Shown: in pieces, positions 56,242 to 64,000 of the stretch
Numbering within the stretch: position 1 is the stretch's first letter
How the letters are laid out: each line of letters begins with the position of its first letter
Assembly: GCA_030425295.1 (NCBI GenBank)
Contig: JAUIAT010000004.1
Coordinates: 79,019 to 143,018, forward strand
Direction: 5' to 3'
Source: Gammaproteobacteria bacterium
GTDB taxonomy: Bacteria > Pseudomonadota > Gammaproteobacteria > JAUIAT01
Length of the DNA stretch: 64,000 nucleotides
Notes under the pieces: model-generated
Database searches by the model: none
Seen by the model: only the letters and a program-made list of their open reading frames with translations
What the model was told of the DNA's origin: nothing
Program-made: the position numbers and the translations under genes

Positions 56242-57369
56242 TTATCTTAAAGTTGAGTTTTCATTAGTTGTAGATTCTGCAACATCAATAATTCCGAACT
56301 TCTCACCAAGATCTCTATATTTATCTTCAATAATCTTTTTAATGAATTTTGCTGCATCTTTAGCAGCAATTCTAGCATCAACATCTTTTAAAAGCATATT
56401 ATTAACTACAGGATTCTCAAGCCCAACATGCCTATATAGAATTAAACCTAAAGAATAGACATCTAAAGCATAGAACCTGATAGGAAATTCTTTTAACTTA
56501 CTCGTAGCAGCAGATAGCTTAGCTCTTGCTACATTAAGCTTACCATTAATGCCCATTAAATGCGCATCATGAAAAATTGGAGGAAGATATATAGGAGTCC
56601 CTACCATTTTAAAATCCTTATTAAAAACTAATTTAGAAAGATTAAAATCAATAAAATTTACAGATAACTTATATTTATTGAAATTATACTCCAGCAGCAT
56701 GTTCTGAGGTTTAATATCTCTATGAATAATTCCCATTGAATGAAGATTAGCAAGCTTACTTAAAGACTTATATGCTATAGCAAGCTTAGCAAATTCATCG
56801 GTTATATTAACAACTAATGAACTTGAGCGCTCAGATGGCTTTATTTCGCGTATATAGCGACTTATGCTTTGATAGTTTTCACGAGCATGTGAAAAATACA
56901 TCTTCATTATCGCCAAATTTTTACCTTTTTCATTGAAGACATTTACCGACTTCAAAGCAACAAGTTCATCATTTCTATCTTTTTCTGGAGTGTTAAAAAC
57001 TTTAGAAAATGGCACACCGTCAGAATACTTTATTAATAAATAATATATCAATGGAGGACTACTTACTGCTTTACCAATAAATCTATTTAGCTTGGTAAGT
57101 ATATCTATTTGGCTTTTATTAGGCTTCTTGTTACTTTGCTTTAAAGAAAACAACTCTCCCTCTTCATTTTGACAAAGCCATACCTTTGCAAAAAATCCCT
57201 CACCAAGAAGTTTTTTAATAGCATAGGGTTTTTTATTAAAGACTACAAAACTATGGTAATAATCATTTTCGAAATAGAATTGCTCTGGGTAATAAGTAAC
57301 TAACCTACTAATACCTTTCCATTCAATAGGTAATATAGATGACGAAATATAATTATTAATTTTTATCAT
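56242..57369 (-). CDS. eukaryotic-type Ser/Thr protein kinase, soluble; putative effector
   Basis: A 375-residue protein with kinase motifs: glycine loop LLGEGFFAKV (55-64), lysine in LFSLKQ (77), catalytic loop GIIHRDIKPQNMLL (D218, N223), DFN (241-243) in place of DFG, with the metal-binding aspartate kept, and GTPIYLPP as the activation-segment end. LDVYSLGLILYRH matches subdomain IX. An insert (about 80-200) separates the lobes. No membrane helix and no PASTA or sensor domain, unlike most bacterial receptor kinases. This fits a cytosolic or secreted kinase; effector status is inference. It converges with hemF and stands alone. Confidence 0.82.
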   Translation of the reverse strand: MIKINNYISSSILPIEWKGISRLVTYYPEQFYFENDYYHSFVVFNKKPYAIKKLLGEGFFAKVWLCQNEEGELFSLKQSNKKPNKSQIDILTKLNRFIGKAVSSPPLIYYLLIKYSDGVPFSKVFNTPEKDRNDELVALKSVNVFNEKGKNLAIMKMYFSHARENYQSISRYIREIKPSERSSSLVVNITDEFAKLAIAYKSLSKLANLHSMGIIHRDIKPQNMLLEYNFNKYKLSVNFIDFNLSKLVFNKDFKMVGTPIYLPPIFHDAHLMGINGKLNVARAKLSAATSKLKEFPIRFYALDVYSLGLILYRHVGLENPVVNNMLLKDVDARIAAKDAAKFIKKIIEDKYRDLGEKFGIIDVAESTTNENSTLR

Positions 57370-57489
57370 AAACCTTAACTTTGAACGTAATTCAATGAAT
57401 ATTTAACTTTTTTGTCGAGATTATTTCACATTTGTCGTAAGATACCTAAAACATAACCCAAAATGCAAACATTTAAGGAAAATATATAA

Positions 57490-58704
57490 ATGAAATCCCA
57501 TGAATCAAGAATGACTTATATTATATTTCCACTATTTTTAGTGCTATATGAAGTAGCCTTATACCTAACAAATGATGCCTACCTTCCAGCTCTTCCAAGC
57601 ATATTATCTGACTTAAATGCGCCAAAAGATTTAACACAACTAACTATTACCTTGTGGTTTGTAGGCGCAAGTTCAACCCAACTTTTTATTGGGCCAATTT
57701 CTGATCGATTCGGTAGAAGACCAGTTTTATTTATCGGTGGAATATTTTTCTTAATTGCGTGCCTAATCGCTGCGACGACCAATGATATAAATACCTTACT
57801 CTTGACTCGCGTTTTACAAGGTGCGGGGGTAACTACCATGATTGTGCCAGGGTATGCTGCAATTCATGAGCTATTTGATGAAAAAAGAGCTATAAAGACC
57901 TTATCCTGGATGCACAGCATTACGGTTATAGCACCTTCAGTAGGTCCACTATTTGGAAGTATCGTAATTTATTTCTCTGATTGGCGTTGGATATTTGGCC
58001 TAATTGCAATTATTGCTCTAATTATGCAATCAGGATTATTCATTACAATGCCTGAAACTTGCGACAAAACAAAAGCACACCCAATTGATTTAAAACGCAT
58101 AGTAGGCAATTATAAGTCAATTGCTACCAACTCTAGTTATGTTATTAATACAGCCTGTTTCTGCCTAATATTTGCCGCAATGATCGCCTGGATTGCAGCG
58201 GGTCCTTTCTTAATAATTACCACATTTGATTTAGGGATTTTTTGGTTTGGCTTTTTGCAATTATTTATATTTGCTGCATTTGTCATAGGTGCGAGAGTAC
58301 TAAATAAATTCATCGATAGCACAGAAACTAACCACATGATTAAGGTTGGGCTGAGTATTTCTGCTAGCGGCGGTCTCATAGCTTTAATATCAGGTCTATT
58401 GTTTCCAGAATTTTTATGGGGAACAATCATCGGGGTAACCGTTATTTCATTTGGTAATGGAATTTGTTTTCCAACACTTAATAGATCAGCAATGGACTCA
58501 TCAAATGCGCCAATGGGATCCAAAACCGCTATTTTCTCAGCTTCAATGTCTGGAATGGGAGCTGTTAGTAGCGCCTTGATTAGTACAATTTATACTGGAT
58601 CATTATTTTCACTTGGCACGTTACTATGCGGATTTACATTGTTGGCTCTGGTTTTAAAGTCGCTAAAAGCAACTACTCATAGTACTGCTACACAACCTAA
58701 TTAA
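57490..58704 (+). CDS. MFS transporter, Bcr/CflA-type
   Basis: Multidrug or metabolite exporter of the inner membrane, 404 residues with 12 helices. Signatures of the Bcr/CflA subfamily: YLTNDAYLPALPSI in helix 1, QLFIGPISDRFGRRPVLFIG (motif A), TRVLQGAGVTTMIVPGYAAI, APSVGPLFGSIVI (motif C) and FSDWRWIFGL. SKTAIFSASMSGMGAVSSAL near helix 11 also fits. Stands alone, upstream of the convergent ankyrin gene. No regulator is adjacent. Confidence 0.88.
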   Translation: MKSHESRMTYIIFPLFLVLYEVALYLTNDAYLPALPSILSDLNAPKDLTQLTITLWFVGASSTQLFIGPISDRFGRRPVLFIGGIFFLIACLIAATTNDINTLLLTRVLQGAGVTTMIVPGYAAIHELFDEKRAIKTLSWMHSITVIAPSVGPLFGSIVIYFSDWRWIFGLIAIIALIMQSGLFITMPETCDKTKAHPIDLKRIVGNYKSIATNSSYVINTACFCLIFAAMIAWIAAGPFLIITTFDLGIFWFGFLQLFIFAAFVIGARVLNKFIDSTETNHMIKVGLSISASGGLIALISGLLFPEFLWGTIIGVTVISFGNGICFPTLNRSAMDSSNAPMGSKTAIFSASMSGMGAVSSALISTIYTGSLFSLGTLLCGFTLLALVLKSLKATTHSTATQPN

Positions 58705-58774
58705 GAAAAGCTGTTCTGATAGGTTGAAAAATATATGAGAGTTTTGACTCCAACTTTAGGAACTTTGCCTAACA

Positions 58775-61003
58775 TTATCTCCTAGACAAAGGGCCTCTAT
58801 TTGGTTTCTGATATAGGTACTGATTGTATTCTTCGCTTTTTAGTTGAAGTATTTTTCTTTCTAGGGTTTCCCGACTAGCGAACATCGAGGCTATTGATTT
58901 GTTTTTAAACAAGATCTTTCCTAGTATATTAACTTTTTTTAGGGTGTCTTCAATAAGCGTATGTTTAATTTTCTCACCCAGAATATTGTCTAAATTTTCA
59001 GCAATAGCTATGCAAGTTTCCAATGGTTGATTTTCTATCCATCTGAAAATCTCTGCATTGACCTTGCCATTAGAAGGCTTCATCATCATAAGTATAATTG
59101 ATCCAGCAGCAAGGCAATTATTTGTTTTTGCCAAGTTTAAAGGTGATTCATTTTTGCTATTAGGCAGAAAGAGTAACTCTGTATTTTGTTCAGCAAGCCA
59201 CGATAATACCTTTGTTTGCTTAGATAACACCGCGAAATGAGCAATGGTATCCCCATTATCACTTTTTTGGTTTAAAGGAACCTTAAGATTTGTTGATAAA
59301 TATTTCACCAGATCCAAGTTATCCAGTTTTGCTGCCAAGTGAATAGGTCTTAATCCATTACTATCTTTTTTATTAAATCCATGCTGATAATTATCCAACC
59401 TATTAAGAGTTTTTATGCTCAGTAATGCAGGCAGTCCCTCTGTTTTTAATATTGCAATATGAGCTGCTGATCTGCCTTCTTCATCAATAAAATTGAGGTC
59501 AAACCCTTGTTCTGAAAGATATCGAATCAGTTTATATTGATAGCGTCCATTTGCTAATGCTAATGCAAGTAGATGGTGCTCTTTGGTGTATAGTGAATCA
59601 TAGTCGGGAAAGATTTCCTTCATTGGGTTATGAAATTGAAGATATAGCAACATATTTATATCATCATTATAAACTGCCCATTTTAACGCACTCTTATAAT
59701 CAATTTTCGCCCCAACCTCTTCTTTTAAATACTTTATACTTTTAAAATCACCACGCTCAATAGCAATATTTTTCAGTGAATAATTTTTCTTAAATTCGTA
59801 TTCTGGCTCAAAAGATAATTTACTTTGCAGCAACATATTGATGATATCGTGTTTTTTATAAATTATAGATAAACACAACGCTTTATTTTTCAAGCTTTCT
59901 TGATCAAAAAAATTATTATTGATCAGCTCCTCAGCTTGAGATTTGCAACCGAAAGTAAATATTTTGTCAAACATAGTTATAGGGGGAAGCTTGGTAATAA
60001 GCTCTTGATTTTTAGAATTTATTATAAAGTTTCTAAGATTTTTTTGATCAGAAACAGTAAGCATTGGAATGCCATATTTATGTATTAGATGTATGATTTC
60101 ATGCTTAGTTGTTTCGTTAAAAACTTCTTTATCTTCCTCAATCAATTTTACTAAGGTCTTTAAGTCATCTTGTATGAAATCTTTTAACAGTATATAGTTA
60201 TCAAATTCTTCTGTTATTCTATTTAAAGTAATTTCAAAAGTTGGCAAACCCTCTTTTTTAAAATTTATCTTATATTTTTCTGTGGTAATGAAGCTAATAT
60301 CGATGCAATTTATACTTTTGCCAGATACCAAAATTCCATCAAGAAATTTAGTTAGCTTACTACTATCAACTATTTTGAAAGGGTATTTATTGCTGTCAGC
60401 GACTTCCCAGCGATCGGGGTAAATATAACGAAGCCCAACAGCATGCGAGTACCCGCTGACTATTATGACCAAGTGATCTAGTATTTTCTTGTCAATATTG
60501 CTTAGACTCTCTGTTAATTGATCAAAATAATCTTGAATTTCATTTATATCTCCACTTATGATTTCATCATGAATTTTTACAAGGCCACCTTCTTCTTCAA
60601 TTTTTTTAGATAATGCAAGCTTTGAGGGTAACCCAAAACTATTTTGATAAGTGAATGGTATATGTTGTTGGCTAAAATCAATGGGAGATTGGAATAAAAA
60701 AACACTATCTGTATAGGCTTGAAGATCGCTTTTTCTGACTCTGAAATCAACTAAAGTTTTTAGCATGTGCTTAATTAGTATAGACCTTAGCTTAGGATCT
60801 CTTATGTCAAAGCCTTCTTTTTCATATTCCTGGAGAGATTCTTGATATACATAAGTGATCCATTCATTTCTCTCATTAAAAATGGTTTCTTCACCAGATA
60901 AAACAGCCTGGGCCCACATGTTTGTAATTCCAAAGCAAACTCCAGCTGGGTTGGCAGGATAACCTTGTTCGATAATGATATCGGTTATTATATTGTTGAG
61001 CAT
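58775..61003 (-). CDS. cysteine-protease-like protein with ankyrin repeats; putative effector (AnkH-like layout)
   Basis: A 742-residue protein with no signal peptide. N-terminal half: PAGVCFGITNMWAQAV with Cys23, and VSGYSHAVGLRYIYPDRWEV-ADSN with His187 and Asp203, a papain-like C-H-D order. The C-terminal half (about 370-650) contains ankyrin repeats, clearest at EGRSAAHIAIL, NGLRPIHLAAKLDNLDLVKY and NGDTIAHFAVL. A protease-like domain joined to ankyrin repeats is known from Legionella AnkH; whether this is an orthologue cannot be judged by eye. ATG at 61003. It stands alone with repeat-rich DNA upstream. Function in host cells is inference. Confidence 0.8.
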   Translation of the reverse strand: MLNNIITDIIIEQGYPANPAGVCFGITNMWAQAVLSGEETIFNERNEWITYVYQESLQEYEKEGFDIRDPKLRSILIKHMLKTLVDFRVRKSDLQAYTDSVFLFQSPIDFSQQHIPFTYQNSFGLPSKLALSKKIEEEGGLVKIHDEIISGDINEIQDYFDQLTESLSNIDKKILDHLVIIVSGYSHAVGLRYIYPDRWEVADSNKYPFKIVDSSKLTKFLDGILVSGKSINCIDISFITTEKYKINFKKEGLPTFEITLNRITEEFDNYILLKDFIQDDLKTLVKLIEEDKEVFNETTKHEIIHLIHKYGIPMLTVSDQKNLRNFIINSKNQELITKLPPITMFDKIFTFGCKSQAEELINNNFFDQESLKNKALCLSIIYKKHDIINMLLQSKLSFEPEYEFKKNYSLKNIAIERGDFKSIKYLKEEVGAKIDYKSALKWAVYNDDINMLLYLQFHNPMKEIFPDYDSLYTKEHHLLALALANGRYQYKLIRYLSEQGFDLNFIDEEGRSAAHIAILKTEGLPALLSIKTLNRLDNYQHGFNKKDSNGLRPIHLAAKLDNLDLVKYLSTNLKVPLNQKSDNGDTIAHFAVLSKQTKVLSWLAEQNTELLFLPNSKNESPLNLAKTNNCLAAGSIILMMMKPSNGKVNAEIFRWIENQPLETCIAIAENLDNILGEKIKHTLIEDTLKKVNILGKILFKNKSIASMFASRETLERKILQLKSEEYNQYLYQKPNRGPLSRR

Positions 61004-61145
61004 TTATTTCATCTGAATAAAATGTATTATATTTATACTATTATAGCTTGTTTGTTATATATTTAAACAGCAAATTGTTGAGACTATAAACAAGCTTACA
61101 ATGCTTTAACAATAGTAAAGAAATGAAAACACTGTCATTATGCGA

Positions 61146-61250
61146 CTTGACCGCGGAATCTATCTTCATGGATCCCGCGGTCAAGCCGCGGGATGACAGA
61201 TTAGAGCCGCGGGATGACAGATTAGAGCCGCGAGATTGCAGATGTTAACT
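61146..61250. repeat. palindromic repeat (GGTCAAGCC type), copy 2, with 21-bp tandem extension
   Basis: ATCCCGCGG-TCAAG-CCGCGGGAT (61172-61194) is a near-perfect hairpin of the same kind as at 51953. It is followed by 21-bp tandem units (ATGACAGATTAGAGCCGCGG type). The surrounding 61004-61406 holds no gene I can recognise. Confidence 0.7.
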
Positions 61251-61406
61251 AATTCGCTGACAGATTCGGGCTGCGGGAAAAACGAACCTTAGGACACATT
61301 GCTCATAAGTAATCGATTTTCTGTGAATAAAACTCGAAACTCGGGTTATATAAGTTCAGGTATATATAAAACAAAAAATACAAAATTCAGCTAAAATAAA
61401 AACAAT

Positions 61407-61567
61407 AGGGTCTGTTGACAATTCATGTTGCAGAGCAAAAATACTAAGAATTTAGTGAAAATTTGTTCTTTAATGCGGCGAATAGTTTTGCTATTTAACA
61501 AATTAAAGGACAAATTTTCACAAATTATCTGGATTTGTAGCTGTAAGATGAATTGTCAACAGATCCT
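61407..61567. repeat. MITE-like inverted-repeat element, copy D
   Basis: About 161 bp: left AGGGTCTGTTGACAATTCA, right GAATTGTCAACAGATCCT. It overlaps the 3' end of the folK-folP gene, whose stop codon (61525-61527) lies inside the element. Confidence 0.9.
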
Positions 61568-62850
61568 AAAGTCTTAAACAACCTAGAGTGTAACTCCACA
61601 TTATGCAATCTTAGATAGTCTACATTTTTAGAAACAGCAATTGATAGACCTGCTGTTTCTATATCACGATCTTGAGGAGATGCAGTTCGAAAATGTTGCA
61701 ATGAACCCTTGCGAGAGTGACTAATAAAAATAGGCAACCCTAGATCTTTCAATTCTTCTAATCGACGAATTATTGCAAATGACTTACCCCAGATATTCCA
61801 GTAGCCAAACGCCGGGTCAATGATAACTTGGTCTGCAGCAACGCCCTTCTTCTGTAGATCAACAAGCTTATTTTCAAACCAAGACTTAACCTCTATGACA
61901 ACATCCTCTCCTGTAAAATCTTTTGCAAGATCCCTGGGATACATTAATACATAAGGCAAACCTGACTTAGACACTATATCTACAATTTTTTCGTCTTCAC
62001 CACCAGAAACATCATTAATAAACTCAACCCCAAAAGCTAAGCTCTTTTCTATATTTTCCGAATGATAACTATCTATGCTAAACTTCGGAGCTATTGGCAA
62101 ACTTTTACGCCATTTATCAAGCTCAGACAAAACTGGATAAAGGCGATTCCATTCTTCTTCATGAGATATTGGCTTGTTACTTGGGTGAGTTGACTCGGCA
62201 CCAATATCAATAATATAAGCACCATCTAAAAATAATTTTTCAGCTCGCTTTATTGCATTTTCAGCTAACGAAAAGTTGCCTCCATCAGAAAACGAATCAG
62301 GAGTAATATTTAAAATTCCAACTAGACTTGGAGTGTCTGCACGCTGTTGAATTTGACGCGTAGCAAAAGGGGCAGATCCTGAGTATCTATCACCCCAACA
62401 TTTTATAATTGCATCAAGTTTAACTTTAGGATGTTGCCATTCTGGGAACAAATCTAATAACGGCCATAGGGCAAATGGTCGATTATGAAGTTCAGTATGA
62501 GGAATGGTTAGTTCTTTAGTTTCAATATTAATCCCACTCCAAGCCAAAATATCAATATCTATTATCCTAGGAGCCCAGTGAGCAGCAGCTCCTCTCCCAA
62601 GACTCTTCTCAATTTTTTTAATCTCAGCAAGCATTTCATTAGGAGATAAATTTGAATCACACGCTATAGCTCCATTTACATATGACTTATTCCAATCTTT
62701 TTGAGCATTGTCAGGCAACAAAGCATCTGAAACATATAGAGGAGAAACATATTTTAAATTAATATTTTGATTAGACTTTAAAGCATTAATAGCTTTTCGA
62801 ACATTATCAATCGGATCACCAAGGTTGCTACCCACCCCTAAAACTATCAT
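61525..62850 (-). CDS. folKP: bifunctional HPPK-DHPS (FolK-FolP fusion)
   Basis: Two folate-pathway enzymes in one 441-residue chain. Residues 1-160 are 6-hydroxymethyl-dihydropterin pyrophosphokinase (MIVLGVGSNLGDPIDNVRKA, APRIIDIDILAW, IPHTELHNRPFALWPLLDL). Residues 180-425 are dihydropteroate synthase (GILNITPDSFSDGGNF, DIGAESTHPSNKP, FSIDSYH, INDVSGG, IDPAFGYWN, ISHSRKGSL). The usual DPGFGFGK is changed to DPAFGYWN. ATG at 62850 gives the standard HPPK start. The last 13 or so residues (GSVDNSSYSYKSR) come from MITE copy D. HPPK-DHPS fusions are known in Francisella and relatives. Confidence 0.93.
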   Translation of the reverse strand: MIVLGVGSNLGDPIDNVRKAINALKSNQNINLKYVSPLYVSDALLPDNAQKDWNKSYVNGAIACDSNLSPNEMLAEIKKIEKSLGRGAAAHWAPRIIDIDILAWSGINIETKELTIPHTELHNRPFALWPLLDLFPEWQHPKVKLDAIIKCWGDRYSGSAPFATRQIQQRADTPSLVGILNITPDSFSDGGNFSLAENAIKRAEKLFLDGAYIIDIGAESTHPSNKPISHEEEWNRLYPVLSELDKWRKSLPIAPKFSIDSYHSENIEKSLAFGVEFINDVSGGEDEKIVDIVSKSGLPYVLMYPRDLAKDFTGEDVVIEVKSWFENKLVDLQKKGVAADQVIIDPAFGYWNIWGKSFAIIRRLEELKDLGLPIFISHSRKGSLQHFRTASPQDRDIETAGLSIAVSKNVDYLRLHNVELHSRLFKTLGSVDNSSYSYKSR

Positions 62851-62980
62851 TTTAATTATCTCAAACAGTAAATAATGATGCTGAAAGAGCAAGAATGCTA
62901 GAAAACACAAAAAAAAACAATAAGTCTTTAAGTTTTATTTAATAATTTAATGCAACAATATTTGATATAACTTAAATTAA

Positions 62981-63428
62981 TTAGGTATTAGACATGAGAA
63001 ATACAATTACCAAACGGTCGCTGCATTAGTAACTAAGATATCTGAACAAAGAAACACCCTTTTTAACTTAAGTACAGATCCAAATGCAGCATGAATACGT
63101 TGAACATTCTCATCTTGATGCTGATTTTCAAAAATTAGCCAAGTTAGCCTGTAACAACCAAACATGGCATGATGGGTGTAAACTCTCCACAGAGGATACC
63201 TCTATATCAGAAATCAAAAAACAGTTAAGACGTTTAAACAACGCTGACCTAACACATAAAATTGTAGAGTTACATACTGAATTTGAGCACTTTTCTAAAA
63301 AATATTCAAACAAATCAGAGTTAAGCTTAAAACTTTCAGACTTTGTTCATAAAATTATAGAAACGATTGAAAGTGCCTTAAGCGCTTTAGGAGTTGAAAA
63401 AGTTAGTCAACCTAAATTGAGCTTATAA
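62981..63428 (+). pseudogene. decayed small gene, at least one frameshift
   Basis: An open frame from 63084 encodes 114 residues (MQHEYVEHSHLDADFQKLAK ..). Directly upstream, in another frame (62981-63091), a codon-like stretch reads EKYNYQTVAALVTKISEQRN-TLFNLSTDPNAA. It would join the downstream part after a one-base correction near 63080, and a possible original ATG at 62994 needs another. Together they look like one small helical protein of about 150 residues broken by frameshifts. The family is unknown. Alternatively the 114-residue frame is used on its own. Confidence 0.45.
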
Positions 63429-63527
63429 CTTACTGATTCAATTCATATTAAGTTTAAAACTCAGATTGTAAAAATAAAACTCAATTGTTATAATATTGCA
63501 CAGTACACAAATTACAAGACAGATAAA

Positions 63528-64000
63528 ATGAAAGAAAAAAACACAACAACCTCAACCAATAAAAGCAATAGACGAAAAAGATATAAAACAGTTACCGTCC
63601 TAAAAGGCACGGCAATACTGTTTGACCCTAACAATCCAGAGCATCAAGGCCAAGAAACTGAGACTATTACCAAAAATGTTCAACGGAAAAGATCTAAAAC
63701 AGTTACCGTCCTAAAAGGCACGGCAATACTGTTTGACCCTAACAATCCAGAGCATCAAGGCCAAGAAACTGAGACTATTACCAAAACTGCTCAACGGATA
63801 AGATATAAAACAGTTACCGTCCTAAAAGGCACGGCAATACTGTTTAACCCTAACAATCCAGAGCATCAAGGCCAAGAAACTGAGACTATTACCCAACAGA
63901 ATCAACGGCAAAGACTTCCTGTTGATGTCCTAAAAGGCACGGCAATACTGTTTGACCCTAACAATCCAGAGCATCAAGGCCAAGAAACTGAGACTATTAC
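63528..64000 (+). CDS. tandem-repeat protein (37-residue units), cut by window edge
   Basis: ATG at 63528 opens a frame that is still open at 64000 (157 codons). After a 17-residue basic N-terminus (MKEKNTTTSTNKSNRRK) come four units of 37 residues (the fourth one codon shorter at its start), each containing VLKGTAILFDPNNPEHQGQE and TETIT, joined by short basic spacers such as QRKRSKTVT. The 111-bp DNA units are almost identical, including synonymous positions, so expansion is recent. No signal peptide. I do not recognise the family; a surface, nucleic-acid-binding or effector role cannot be chosen. Confidence 0.7.
   Translation, partial: MKEKNTTTSTNKSNRRKRYKTVTVLKGTAILFDPNNPEHQGQETETITKNVQRKRSKTVTVLKGTAILFDPNNPEHQGQETETITKTAQRIRYKTVTVLKGTAILFNPNNPEHQGQETETITQQNQRQRLPVDVLKGTAILFDPNNPEHQGQETETI
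63591..64000 (+). repeat. 111-bp tandem coding repeats
   Basis: Units start at 63591, 63702 and 63813 with GTTACCGTCC, and a fourth with GTTGATGTCC at 63921. Between units only a few bases differ, mainly in the spacer. The array continues beyond the window. Confidence 0.95.

Noticed and set aside
63591..64000. Possible CRISPR array because of regular repeats
   Set aside because: Units are 111 bp, contiguous, in one open frame and without unique spacers.
1..64000. rRNA, tRNA or replication-origin features
   Set aside because: No tRNA cloverleaf, rRNA core sequence or DnaA-box cluster was recognised by eye; a covariance-model scan would be needed to exclude them.

Overview
The window is AT-rich bacterial DNA from a gammaproteobacterium. 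Local orders such as rne / rluC-yceD-rpmF-plsX (divergent), gpmI-envC, hemD-hemX-hemY and dprA-topA are typical of that class. Genes resembling secreted host-manipulation proteins are interspersed: a cysteine-protease-like protein with ankyrin repeats, a soluble eukaryotic-type kinase, a 1261-residue multidomain protein with HAD-like and Nudix parts, and an orphan coiled-coil protein. Together with many intergenic palindromic repeats this suggests a host-associated member near the Legionellales (Legionella/Coxiella/Berkiella-like). That placement is inference from gene style; no rRNA or tRNA gene is seen.

Layout. 1-1789: plsX (cut by the left edge), rpmF and yceD on the minus strand with a visible promoter. 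1790-8158: two direct copies of one insertion sequence (one with a 390-bp in-frame deletion) bracket the 1261-residue gene; the whole block is flanked by CCGCA and separates rluC from yceD. 8169-14745: rluC, a long leader region, then rne-gpmI-envC. 14833-15831: two paralogous small genes with NHLP-like double-glycine leader sequences, one carrying a frameshift. 15945-25293: transporters, trkH, rimK with its zinc-protease-like partner, zntB, polA, ruvX-yqgE. 25558-38715: zur, a dehydrogenase, topA, dprA, a dicarboxylate symporter, then a six-gene minus-strand operon glmS-NIF3-like-hemD-hemX-hemY-ubiB. 38932-39278: a two-gene micro-operon with a bacteriocin-type double-glycine peptide. 39589-56219: tkt-gap, a tolC whose product ends in a SPOR-like domain, a PCMT-family gene, an MFS transporter with dsbB, the orphan 769-residue gene, uvrD, metK, mutM, cytochrome b561, tsaC, hemF. 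56242-64000: kinase, Bcr/CflA transporter, protease-like/ankyrin gene, folK-folP fusion, a decayed gene, and a tandem-repeat gene running off the right edge.

A family of miniature inverted-repeat elements (about 155 bp; ends AGGGTCTGTTGACAATTGG) occurs in four long copies and at least five short derivatives, many at 3' ends of genes where they can form terminator-like hairpins; one copy supplies the last codons of folKP. A second, CCGCGGTCAAGCCGCGG-type palindrome occurs twice.

The least ordinary content is the set of three double-glycine-leader small peptides, the IS-bracketed multidomain gene, the TolC-SPOR fusion, and the near-identical 111-bp coding repeats at the right edge.
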